From: Betaproteobacteria bacterium
GTDB lineage: Bacteria > Pseudomonadota > Gammaproteobacteria > Burkholderiales > SG8-39
DNA length: 22,875 nt
Direction: 5' to 3'
Assembly (NCBI GenBank): GCA_009693435.1
Contig: SHXF01000067.1
Coordinates: forward strand, 1-22,875
Made by a program: the position numbers and the translations under genes. The first letter of the stretch is position 1; every line of letters begins with the position of its first letter. Shown here one piece after another: positions 1 through 6,402 of the stretch. Below the pieces are notes generated by a model that ran no database searches, was not told the DNA's origin, and saw only the letters and a list, made by a program, of their open reading frames with translations.

Positions 1-49
1 TGCCCTCCGAAGGCAGGGGTCGCACGTTCGAATCGTGTCGGGCGCGCCA
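1..49 (+). tRNA. tRNA-Arg (anticodon CCG), 3' part
   Basis: The window opens inside a tRNA, at about tRNA position 28. The anticodon arm reads tgcc-CTCCGAA-ggca, giving anticodon CCG, which decodes CGG (Arg). It is followed by a 5-nt variable loop, a T-arm with loop TTCGAAT closed by a 5-bp stem (gcacg/cgtgt), the 3' acceptor strand cgggcgc, discriminator G and an encoded CCA ending at 49. The 5' half (acceptor and D-arm) lies left of the window. The arm geometry fits a class I tRNA with an encoded CCA. Confidence 0.9.
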
Positions 50-61
50 CGCCGATAAAAC

Positions 62-89
62 GCCGGGCACTTCGCCCGGCTTGCTTTCC
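62..89 (+). terminator. Rho-independent terminator of the tRNA-Arg transcript
   Basis: A perfect 7-bp GC-rich stem (gccgggc 62-68, gcccggc 74-80) with a 5-nt loop is followed by the T-rich run ttgctttcc. It lies 12 nt after the tRNA CCA, where a tRNA transcript should end. Confidence 0.8.
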
Positions 90-258
90 GCTTCCAGGCG
101 ATCCAGGTCACCCACGACTCGCGCCACCACTCCTTGACTTGCAGCCCGTAACGTTAAAACGGGAAGCACCAGTCACCAGCGTAGGGCGCGGATTCATCGC
201 GCCATGGTCGCTACGGAATTTCCCATAGCGTCACCTCCGATCCCATTGTTACGGTCCA

Positions 259-1299
259 CTAGTCCATGCGCACGCCGCTGTCGCGGATGACCCTGCCCCA
301 CTTGATGTTTTCTGCGGCGATGAAGGCTGCCGCATGTTCAGGCGTGCCGGGGATGCTCTCGCTGCCCAGGCTGAGCAATCGTTCCCGAACGTCGGATAGC
401 TGCAAGATGCGCACGATCTCCCGGTTCATCTTCGCGACAGTCGCGTCGGGCGTGCGCGCGGGCACGACCAGGCATAGCCACACGCCCGATTCGTGACCCT
501 CGTAACCCAGTTCGACCAGCGTCGGCACCTCCGGCAGTAGCGGGCTGCGGCGCGCGCCGGTGATCGCAAGCATTCGGAAACGCCCTTTGCCCAGGTGCGG
601 GACATACGATGTCGGCGCATCGAATGTCAGGTTGACCTGGCCGGCGAGCAGGGCTGCCGCCGAGAGGCCGGCGCCTTTGTAGGGGATGTGCAGCAACTTG
701 ATGCCTGCCTGGGTGCTGAAGCGCTCCATCATGATGTGCACCGTAAACAGTCCCGAACCGTAACTGACTTCTCCGGGCTTTGTTTTTGCCAGTGCGACCA
801 GCTCCGCCAGCGATTGTGCCGGAATGGATTCATGCACGATGATCGCGTTGGCGGTATGGATCACCAGGGTCACCGGCCGAAAGTCTTTCTCGGGGTTGTA
901 GGGCAGCTTCTTCAGCGCATGCGGCAACATCGTGAGCCCGGCATCATTGGCCATCAGCATGGTGTAACCGTCTGGCGCCGCGCGCGCTGCGGCTTCAGAA
1001 CCGATCAACCCGTTGGCGCCAGGTCTGTTCTCGACCAGCACCGCCAGCCCCCATGCATCGCTCAGCTTCTGGGCGATGATCCTGGAGACCGTGTCGTTCG
1101 GTCCGCCCGGGGAAGTTGGAGAGATGATCCTGACCGCACGGGCGGGGTAGTCGCTCTGCGCAATCGCGCTGGCTGTGCAGGCGGCAAGCAAGGCCGCGAA
1201 AACCAGGCGGGACCAGCGGCGGCTGACATGCGTCCGGTCGCTGCGTCGAGCGGGCGTCGCGTGTCGGGCATGGACAGGGCAATAGGGCGTCATCGGCAT
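259..1299 (-). CDS. Bug/TctC-family tripartite tricarboxylate transporter receptor (orphan)
   Basis: A 346-aa periplasmic binding protein of the Bug (TctC-like) family. These usually bind small carboxylates or related metabolites and may deliver them to TctAB-type membrane proteins. A basic N-terminus and hydrophobic stretch (about residues 28-47, ending ASAIAQ) form a Sec signal peptide. The mature part has the family signatures: PTSPGGPNDTVSR, ENRPGANGLIG, a following APDGYT, and HIPYKGAG. It ends WGRVIRDSGVRMD, typical of the family C-terminus. I kept the first ATG because GAGGAT lies immediately upstream; the next ATG is two codons in. No tctA or tctB is in the window, so it is an orphan receptor and its ligand is unknown. 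It is divergent from the CoA-transferase/Bug pair, with 194 bp between the start codons. Confidence 0.9.
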   Translation of the reverse strand: MPMTPYCPVHARHATPARRSDRTHVSRRWSRLVFAALLAACTASAIAQSDYPARAVRIISPTSPGGPNDTVSRIIAQKLSDAWGLAVLVENRPGANGLIGSEAAARAAPDGYTMLMANDAGLTMLPHALKKLPYNPEKDFRPVTLVIHTANAIIVHESIPAQSLAELVALAKTKPGEVSYGSGLFTVHIMMERFSTQAGIKLLHIPYKGAGLSAAALLAGQVNLTFDAPTSYVPHLGKGRFRMLAITGARRSPLLPEVPTLVELGYEGHESGVWLCLVVPARTPDATVAKMNREIVRILQLSDVRERLLSLGSESIPGTPEHAAAFIAAENIKWGRVIRDSGVRMD

Positions 1300-1493
1300 A
1301 TCCTCAGTTGCGACCCAGGGGCGACATGGCGCGGGCGCCGGCTACGGCGATGAGGCCTGGCAGATGCTCGCTCCACGCCGGCATCTTACGCCGTGCGGTA
1401 CTTCACTCCGCAGTATCCGCCGGATGTGCCCTATCATGTCACCCGCCTGTTTCGCCCATCGGCGCGTTCCACCCATACCGAGGATTCCATCCG

Positions 1494-2675
1494 ATGCCGC
1501 ACATTCCCGCATCCAGCGCGCTCTCGTCCCTGCGCGTTCTCGACCTCTCCCGGGTGAGGGCGGGTCCTACCTGCGTCAAGCAGTTCGCGGACTTCGGTGC
1601 CGATGTGATCAAGATCGAATCCCGGGAACCGGATCCGATGAACGGGCCGCGCCACGGCTTCGACATGCAGAACCTGCATCGCAACAAGCGTTCCATGATC
1701 CTCAACTTCAAGTCGTCTGAAGGCATGGCGGTTTTCGAGAGGCTGGTGAAGATATCCGACGTGGTGGTGGAGAACTTCCGTCCCGATGTGAAGCAGCGCC
1801 TGGGCATCGACTACGCATCGCTGAAGAAGATGAACAAGCGCATCATCCTCGCGAGCATCTCCGGATTCGGCCAGGACGGCCCCTATGCCGAACGCCCCGG
1901 CTTCGACCAGATCGCGCAAGGCATGGGCGGGCTGATGATGGTCACCGGGCATCCCGGCGAGGGGCCGATGCGTGCGGGCGCGGCGGTGGCGGACATGACG
2001 GCGGGTTTTCTCGCCTCGATCGGTATTTTCACCGCGCTCTACGAGCGGCAGTTATCCGGAGAGGGGCAGTGGGTGCAGTCCAGTCTGCTGCAGGCGCAGA
2101 TCGCGCTGCTCGATTTCCAGGCGGCGCGCTATCTCATGAAAGGCGAAGTGCCGGAGCAGGTGGGCAACGACCATCCGACCTTCATGCCGCAATCGGCCTA
2201 CCGCACCAGCGACGGCCATATCAATATCGCCGCATCGGGGCAGCCGATGTGGGGGAGGCTTTGCAAGGCGATAGGCCGCGAGGACCTGCGCGAGCATCCC
2301 GCGTTCGCCACCGACGACGCGCGCTCGAAGAACCGCCGGCAACTGAACGAGGCGCTGAATTCCGCGCTGGGCGCGAAAACCTCCGCCGAGTGGATCGAGG
2401 AGCTCAATGCGGTCAGCGTGCCCTGCGGACCGGTCTATTCGATGGACCAGGTATTCGCCGATCCCCAGGTGCGCCATCTCGAGGCGGCAGCCCCGGTCCT
2501 GCATCCGCAACTGGGAGAGGTGCGGCTCGTCAACCAGGCGGTCAAGTTGTCGCGCACGCCCGCCAGCATGGCGCGGCCGACGCCCGAGGCGGGTGAGCAT
2601 ACCGACGAAATCCTGGCGAGCCTGGGTTATTCCGAAACGGAAATAGCGTCGCTGCACGCTGTCAAGGCGGTCTGA
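1494..2675 (+). CDS. CaiB/BaiF (class III) CoA-transferase
   Basis: A 393-aa class III CoA-transferase, which moves CoA between organic acids through an enzyme-bound acyl intermediate. N-terminal signatures are LRVLDLSRVRAGP and FADFGADVIKIES. The segment NRPGFDQIAQG-like (RPGFDQIAQGMGG, about residues 135-147) places Asp138 where the catalytic aspartate of formyl-CoA transferase lies. A long reading frame extends to 1308, but the ATG at 1494 is preferred: GAGGAT lies 8 nt upstream, the protein then starts where family members start, and the extra 62 residues look non-coding. The stop is 44 nt before the start of the downstream Bug receptor, so the two are probably one operon. Substrates cannot be read from the sequence. 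Pairing a carboxylate-binding protein with a CoA-transferase suggests uptake and activation of an organic acid (inference). Confidence 0.9.
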   Translation: MPHIPASSALSSLRVLDLSRVRAGPTCVKQFADFGADVIKIESREPDPMNGPRHGFDMQNLHRNKRSMILNFKSSEGMAVFERLVKISDVVVENFRPDVKQRLGIDYASLKKMNKRIILASISGFGQDGPYAERPGFDQIAQGMGGLMMVTGHPGEGPMRAGAAVADMTAGFLASIGIFTALYERQLSGEGQWVQSSLLQAQIALLDFQAARYLMKGEVPEQVGNDHPTFMPQSAYRTSDGHINIAASGQPMWGRLCKAIGREDLREHPAFATDDARSKNRRQLNEALNSALGAKTSAEWIEELNAVSVPCGPVYSMDQVFADPQVRHLEAAAPVLHPQLGEVRLVNQAVKLSRTPASMARPTPEAGEHTDEILASLGYSETEIASLHAVKAV

Positions 2676-2719
2676 GAAGGATTATCGACGATCATCGGTT
2701 GCTGTCAGGAGAATCACAG

Positions 2720-3763
2720 ATGCTGAATCGCCGTGCGCTTTCGCTTGTCCCCGTACGCTTGTTCTCGAGTGCGTGCTCGCATGCATTCGCGCTGGTGATT
2801 GCGCTGCTCATCAATTTGTCGCTGTCGTCGCCCGCCTCGGCACAAACCGCCGGCAAGCCTGCGCCACACTGGCCATCGAAATCGCTCAAGATCGTCGTGG
2901 TTGCCGCGCCGGGCGGCTTGCTCGATACGCTGTCGAGGCTGCTTGCCGACCGCCTGGCGAAAAGCCTGGGGCAGCAGGTCATCGTCGAAAGCCGCGCCGG
3001 TGGCGCGGGGAATATCGGCGCGGAGTATGTGGCGCGGTCCGCGCCCGACGGTTATACCTTGCTCACGACCGGTTTCAGCCATTCGATCAACCCGACGCTG
3101 TTGCCCAATCCGGGATTCGACTACGAGAAGGACCTTGCCGCCGTCAGCGGATTGACCGATCAGGCGGCCCTGATCGCGGCCCACCCGTCGCTGCCAGTCG
3201 GCAATGTGCAGGAGCTCATCGCGCTCGCCCGGCAAAAGCCCGGGCAGATTTCATTCGGCGCCTCGTTCGTCGGCTCGCCCGGCCATATAGCCGGGGAGCT
3301 GATCAATTACATGGCCAAGGTTCAGCTTGTCTATATTGCCTACAAGGGCGCGGGGCCGGCGTTGAACGACAACATCGGCGGGCAGATCAATATCACGATC
3401 CTGGCCGCCTCCAGCACCATGCCGCATGTGACGAGCGGCAGGCTGAAGGCGCTGGCTGTGACTTCCGCAAAGCGCAGCAACATCGCTCCCGGCGTCCCGA
3501 CAGTGGCGGAGTCGGGTCTGCCGGGTTACGAGGTCGGAAATTCCGCCTACCTGCTGACGACGGGGCGCACGCCGGCCGACATCGTGGAGCGCCTGAGCGC
3601 CGAAGTCCGCAAGGCCATGGCCTTGCCCGACATGCGCGAGGCGCTTGCCAAACAGGGTGTCGAGCCCTGGACCACGACGCCGGCCGAACTCGAGGCCTAC
3701 ATCAAGGCAGAAACCCTGAAATGGGCGCCGATTCTCAGGAGCGCCGGAATCAAGGCGCAATAG
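2720..3763 (+). CDS. Bug/TctC-family receptor, downstream of the CoA-transferase
   Basis: A 347-aa Bug-family periplasmic binding protein. A long Sec signal (about residues 1-42) has the hydrophobic run ALVIALLINLSLS and ends SPASAQ. Family signatures are VVAAPGGLLDTLSRLLADRL, VESRAGGAGNIG with APDGYTLL, and VYIAYKGAGPALND, with a C-terminal KWAPILRSAGIKAQ. The start is the ATG at 2720 with AGGAGA 7 nt upstream; an in-frame TTG at 2699 has no such support. Its place 44 nt after the CoA-transferase suggests cotranscription and a shared substrate (inference). No membrane TctA/TctB partner is present. Confidence 0.9.
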   Translation: MLNRRALSLVPVRLFSSACSHAFALVIALLINLSLSSPASAQTAGKPAPHWPSKSLKIVVVAAPGGLLDTLSRLLADRLAKSLGQQVIVESRAGGAGNIGAEYVARSAPDGYTLLTTGFSHSINPTLLPNPGFDYEKDLAAVSGLTDQAALIAAHPSLPVGNVQELIALARQKPGQISFGASFVGSPGHIAGELINYMAKVQLVYIAYKGAGPALNDNIGGQINITILAASSTMPHVTSGRLKALAVTSAKRSNIAPGVPTVAESGLPGYEVGNSAYLLTTGRTPADIVERLSAEVRKAMALPDMREALAKQGVEPWTTTPAELEAYIKAETLKWAPILRSAGIKAQ

Positions 3764-3824
3764 GCACGGGAAATGCGCGGGGGAATAGGCGGGTCAGTAC
3801 TGCGCCTGCGACATCCGAAATGAA

Positions 3825-4058
3825 GCCTGCCCGGGAATTTTACTCATCCCGGGGCAAGCCGGCTCGGAGGGCATGCATGCGGGTGTCATCTGCAAGACAG
3901 CGGGGATTCCCCTGCCTGCGCTGTCGTTCTATCTCGCGCATCTAAGTCGGATGGGTCCGATAATCGGGCGGCAGGAGAGCCGGTTCATTTTCTACGCCGC
4001 GGATGGCGTACCCGATGTGGTGCCTTCATGTCGGTACGAGGCGGGAAACCGGGCATGA
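3825..4058 (+). pseudogene. Remnant of an ArsR/SmtB-family winged-helix regulator
   Basis: This frame carries a clear ArsR-type winged-helix segment without a proper beginning or end. The peptide around 3855-4008 reads QAGSEGMHAGVICK, then TAGIPLPALSFYLAHLSRMG, then PIIGRQESRFIFYAAD. ArsR proteins have the same layout: a QAGxEG turn, helix GIPxxTLSFHLxxLxxAG, and wing ..RxxGRxIxYxAD. Upstream, the frame gives only ILLIPG where RLxVFRLLV is expected and soon hits a stop at 3786. Downstream it ends after 17 unrelated residues with no ArsR tail. A start at 3873 would give only 61 aa, missing the first helices. It is best read as a decayed fragment rather than a working regulator. Confidence 0.65.
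3828..3856 (+). terminator. Hairpin downstream of the CoA-transferase/Bug operon (possible terminator)
   Basis: tgcccggga (3828-3836) pairs with tcccggggca (3847-3856) with one bulged G and a 10-nt AT-rich loop. It lies 65 nt after the Bug stop codon and is the only strong hairpin there. No T-run follows, so intrinsic termination is uncertain. It overlaps the start of the ArsR remnant. Confidence 0.35.
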
Positions 4059-4137
4059 ATTGAACGATGGCGATGCGACGCCAACCGGAGTTTTTCAAGG
4101 ACCTGAGGTACCCCTTTCTTGCAGGCGCGTTATGCAT

Positions 4138-4175
4138 CCGACAACATATGTTTTTAACGGCATAATTATATTATG
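4138..4175 (+). promoter_or_regulatory. Promoter and palindromic operator of the HigBA-like operon
   Basis: CATAAT-TAT-ATTATG (4161-4175) is a perfect inverted repeat with 6-bp arms. Its left arm can serve as a -10 box (CATAAT), with a weak -35 (CCGACA, 4138-4143) at 17-bp spacing. Its right arm contains the first toxin ATG. Transcription from here would start almost at the start codon, and no Shine-Dalgarno sequence is visible, so the toxin may be translated from a leaderless or very short-leader mRNA. Such palindromes over the promoter are where antitoxins of this class usually bind for autorepression (family knowledge; binding here is inferred). Confidence 0.5.
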
Positions 4176-4547
4176 ATGTGGACTGTGTTGCTGCACGACG
4201 CCTTCGATGCCGAAATGAACGATCTGCCGGAGGCGGTGCAGGACGAAGTATTGGCGCACATGGGGCTGCTAAAACAATTCGGGCCGTCACTGGGTCGGCC
4301 GCGAGTGGATACGCTGAAAGGATCGCGCCACGCGAACATGAAGGAACTGCGGTTCGACGCCGCGGACGGCGCGTGGCGCATCGCCTTTGCTTTTGACCCA
4401 AAACGGCAGGCAATCCTGCTGGTGGGCGGCGATAAATCGGGTGGGAGCGAAAAAAGATTTTATCGCAAGCTCATCAAGAAGGCGGATCTGCGCTTTTATG
4501 AGCATGTAATGCAGGTCGAGAAGGGAAGGAGAAAGAGCGATGGCTAG
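4173..4547 (+). CDS. higB: HigB-like (RelE/ParE superfamily, Gp49-like) toxin
   Basis: A 124-aa basic protein of the phage Gp49-like/HigB group of RelE-superfamily toxins, which cleave mRNA on the ribosome. The diagnostic stretch is LKGSRHANMKELRF, followed by WRIAFAFDPKRQAILLVGG and a lysine-rich KRFYRKLIKKAD. This is the typical order of substrate-binding basic residues and central beta-strands. Two tandem ATGs (4173, 4176) could start it. The stop overlaps the antitoxin start by 8 nt (4540-4547), the toxin-first order typical of higBA. The AT-rich promoter region contrasts with the GC-rich surroundings, as often seen for mobile toxin-antitoxin modules. The name HigB is by family resemblance; a RelE-like sister family is possible. 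Confidence 0.8.
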   Translation: MMWTVLLHDAFDAEMNDLPEAVQDEVLAHMGLLKQFGPSLGRPRVDTLKGSRHANMKELRFDAADGAWRIAFAFDPKRQAILLVGGDKSGGSEKRFYRKLIKKADLRFYEHVMQVEKGRRKSDG

Positions 4548-4920
4548 GACACTGGAACAGAAGATGGCAGCCCTGAGCCCGGCGCGACGCAAGAAGGTGG
4601 AGGCGCGCACGGCTGAACTCATCGAAGATGAGGCGTCACTGTGCGACCTGAGGCGTGCCCTGGCGTTGACTCAGGCGAAGATGGCCGAGGAACTCGGCAT
4701 CGGGCAGGACGGTATTTCGCGCCTTGAGAAGCGCAGCGATTTGCTTATCTCAACCCTGCGCGGGTACGTGGAGGCGATGGGCGGGAAGCTGCGTCTGGTC
4801 GCGGAATTTCCTGATCGTCAGCCGGTGATGCTGAGCGGCTTTGCGGCTGTGGAGGGCAGGGTGCTGGCGGCTTCGCGCGGCAAGGGCGAAAAACCAGGCC
4901 GTAAGGCAAGGGCGACATAG
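4540..4920 (+). CDS. higA: HigA-like XRE-family antitoxin
   Basis: A 126-aa antitoxin with a Cro/C1-type helix-turn-helix at about residues 36-75: LRRALALTQAKMAEELGI, then GQDGISRLEKRSD, then STLRGYVEAMGG. The N-terminal 30 residues are charged and probably helical (KKVEARTAELIEDE). The C-terminus ends in a short basic tail (GKGEKPGRKARAT). It should neutralise the overlapping toxin and repress the operon by binding the palindrome at 4161-4175 (family knowledge). The start is fixed by the 8-nt overlap with the toxin and an AAGGAGA upstream of ATG 4540. The next gene is convergent. Confidence 0.85.
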   Translation: MARTLEQKMAALSPARRKKVEARTAELIEDEASLCDLRRALALTQAKMAEELGIGQDGISRLEKRSDLLISTLRGYVEAMGGKLRLVAEFPDRQPVMLSGFAAVEGRVLAASRGKGEKPGRKARAT

Positions 4921-4933
4921 CGCCGCCCTTGCC
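4905..4933. terminator. 10-bp hairpin between convergent higA and the hydrolase gene
   Basis: GGCAAGGGCG (4905-4914) and CGCCCTTGCC (4924-4933) are perfect complements with a 9-nt loop. They span the last codons and stop of higA, 16 nt before the end of the convergent hydrolase gene. The position fits a bidirectional transcript end. There is no clear T-run on either side, so true intrinsic termination is not certain. Confidence 0.45.
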
Positions 4934-4949
4934 CACACCCGAATTTCGA

Positions 4950-5831
4950 TCAGGCCACGCCGTTCTTCTTGAACCAGGCGAGCATGCGCTTCCAGCCGTC
5001 TTCGGCCGCGTCCTTGCGATAGGTCGGACGGTAATCGGCATGAAAGCCGTGCGGCATGCCGTCATACACATGAATCACGCTCGACTTCTCGAAGGCGCGG
5101 ATCGCACCGCGCAAGCGCTCGACGTGGTCGAGCGGAATGCCCTGATCGGCGCCGCCGTACAACCCGAGCACCGGCGCATGCAGCGTATCGGCCACATCGA
5201 TGGGTGTTTTCGCCTGTGTCGGCGGATTGGCATTCAGTCCACCGTACCAGGACACGCCGGCCTTCACCTTCGGATTGTGCGCGGTGAACATCCAGGTAGT
5301 GCGCCCGCCGCGGCACATGCCGGTGATGCCGAGTTTCTTCGCATTGGTTTTTTTCTGCTTTTCCACCCAGGCGACCAGTGAATCGAGGTCGGCCAGCATC
5401 TGCTTGTCGTCCAGGCTGTTGGCCTTGCCGATGACTTCCTTGATGTCGCTGATCTTCGACAGGTCGCCCACGCGGAAGAACGGGTCCTGGGTGATGGCGT
5501 AGTAGCCGACCTTGGCAAGGCGGCGGCAGATGTCCTTCTGGTAAGCATGCATGCCGAACACTTCCGGGACGACGATCACCACCGGGAATCGGCCCGCTTT
5601 CTTCGGTGCTGCAACGTAGCCCGGCATCTCGCCGCCTGCCACGGGAATCTTCACATCGGCGACATCCAGGCCGTCGGCCGGCGTAGTGATTGCTGTCTGA
5701 GCCATGACCGGGCCGGCCGCAAGGGCAAAACCGGTCGCGACCGATGAGGCAATGAAGCCGCGCCGGGTGAAGCTGACTTCGGGGACGAGGCTATCGAAAT
5801 GCTGTTGGTCGAATTGGGGTCGGTCGTTCAT
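4950..5831 (-). CDS. Tat-exported dienelactone hydrolase family protein
   Basis: A 293-aa alpha/beta hydrolase of the dienelactone hydrolase family. Members open cyclic esters such as dienelactone or act on related carboxyl esters. The catalytic triad is visible: Cys173 in GMCRGG, Asp229 in GGADQG and His261 in MPHGFH. Glu90 (VVPEVFG) matches the glutamate that orients the Cys in this family. The N-terminus carries a twin-arginine signal (TRRGFIAS at 22-29, then a hydrophobic stretch to PVMAQ at 45), so it should be exported folded to the periplasm. The ATG at 5831 is chosen because GGAGA lies upstream; the open frame continues to 5999 but those 56 residues are unsupported. No aromatic-degradation genes are adjacent, so the natural substrate is unknown. 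Confidence 0.88.
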   Translation of the reverse strand: MNDRPQFDQQHFDSLVPEVSFTRRGFIASSVATGFALAAGPVMAQTAITTPADGLDVADVKIPVAGGEMPGYVAAPKKAGRFPVVIVVPEVFGMHAYQKDICRRLAKVGYYAITQDPFFRVGDLSKISDIKEVIGKANSLDDKQMLADLDSLVAWVEKQKKTNAKKLGITGMCRGGRTTWMFTAHNPKVKAGVSWYGGLNANPPTQAKTPIDVADTLHAPVLGLYGGADQGIPLDHVERLRGAIRAFEKSSVIHVYDGMPHGFHADYRPTYRKDAAEDGWKRMLAWFKKNGVA

Positions 5832-6146
5832 GTATTTCTCCGTTTGGGGGTTTCGGGATGTTTTCACTTTGGCTGGAAGTCGGCCGGATAAACAAGGCGC
5901 ATCGTTACATATTCCTGATGCGGGGAAAATACCCTGGAACGAAATCATCGCAAACATGACCGGCGTGTCGCAATGCGCGGCGTGCGACAACCGCCTCAAA
6001 GCCGGGAGTACCGGGGAACTTTCGAGCTACGCTGCCCCGACATCGGTTCCCGGTAGTATTTCATCCAATAGAACGCTTTGTATCATTCATTGAAGCCCTT
6101 CCGGCCACGGTCAAACGGCGGTATGCGCCATGCCGGGCGCTCCGAT

Positions 6147-6160
6147 GCACTGTACAGTGC
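6147..6160. promoter_or_regulatory. 14-bp perfect palindrome in the 5832-6402 intergenic region
   Basis: GCACTGTACAGTGC is fully self-complementary and lies 49 nt upstream of the candidate -35 box of the downstream gene. It could be a regulator site. The rest of 5832-6146 holds no gene, RNA or repeat that I can recognise. Confidence 0.3.
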
Positions 6161-6180
6161 CCTCCCCGAAAGCGAGCCGC

Positions 6181-6224
6181 CCGGAACACAATCTGCGGAA
6201 AATTGGGTTTGACGAGTGTTCTGG
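6181..6224. promoter_or_regulatory. Spaced inverted repeat overlapping the -35 region
   Basis: CCGGAACAC (6181-6189) and GTGTTCTGG (6216-6224) are complementary over 9 positions, allowing one G-U pair, and are separated by 26 bp. The right arm lies just after the -35 hexamer at 6209-6214. As DNA it could be a dyad operator; as RNA it could be a hairpin only if transcription starts further upstream. Confidence 0.35.
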
Positions 6225-6237
6225 TTACCTTCAGAAT
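6209..6237 (+). promoter_or_regulatory. Candidate sigma-70 promoter for the cystathionine gamma-synthase-family gene
   Basis: TTGACG (6209-6214), then exactly 17 bp, then CAGAAT (6232-6237). Five of six and four of six consensus positions match. The predicted start near 6244 would give a leader of about 160 nt before the gene's ATG. Confidence 0.5.
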
Positions 6238-6243
6238 TCTCTT

Positions 6244-6402
6244 TGCGCCGATTTGATGTTCAGCTTGCGGGCGCGGATCGTGGCAGCTCCAGCGCCTCTC
6301 TGGCCTGGCGATCGAACAAATACGGCTAAAGCGTGCTGGCAGTCACGCAAGCCCGTTTAAGCACAAGCTGAACGGGCTTTTTTATTGCATCGAGCGACAC
6401 TC
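6244..6402 (+). promoter_or_regulatory. Structured leader with competing pairings: candidate attenuator or riboswitch
   Basis: GTTCAGCTTG (6258-6267) near the 5' end of the predicted leader is an exact 10-nt complement of CAAGCTGAAC (6364-6373). That second segment forms the loop and part of the 3' arm of the intrinsic terminator at 6349-6383. Two outcomes are possible. The pairing may compete with the top of the terminator stem (antitermination), or it may form a pseudoknot with the terminator loop. Between them lie a hairpin gcgtg/cacgc (6331-6348), a short CCAG/CTGG hairpin (6289-6303) and GATCG/CGATC (6276-6280/6309-6313). The next gene is in sulfur amino acid metabolism, where such control is common. 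I do not recognise a known riboswitch class. Confidence 0.45.
6349..6383 (+). terminator. Intrinsic terminator inside the leader, 20 nt before the start codon
   Basis: AAGCCCGTT (6349-6357) and AACGGGCTT (6371-6379) form a perfect 9-bp stem with a 13-nt loop. The run TTTTTT (6378-6383) follows. It sits just upstream of the ATG at 6403 in the same orientation, far from any upstream plus-strand gene, so it fits a regulated terminator rather than the end of another transcript. Confidence 0.75.

Noticed and set aside
1..49. tRNA-Arg as the attachment site of an integrated island
   Set aside because: I saw no repeat of the tRNA 3' end further right and no integrase gene, so nothing supports integration.
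185..203. Hairpin ggcgcg-gattcat-cgcgcc as a terminator of the minus-strand Bug gene
   Set aside because: There is no T-run on either side, and the sequence looks like a dispersed repeat fragment. I cannot assign a role.
1308..1493. N-terminal extension of the CoA-transferase
   Set aside because: The 62 extra residues have no family counterpart, and a good ribosome site precedes the ATG at 1494.
6147..6160. LexA box
   Set aside because: CTGT and ACAG are adjacent, whereas LexA sites in proteobacteria need CTG and CAG about 10 bp apart.
6256..6360. Leader peptide in the attenuator (34 codons, ATG 6256 to TAA 6358-6360)
   Set aside because: The frame fits the positions of the RNA segments, but there is no ribosome-binding site and no run of Met or Cys codons. 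The leader more likely acts without translation, though this is not excluded.
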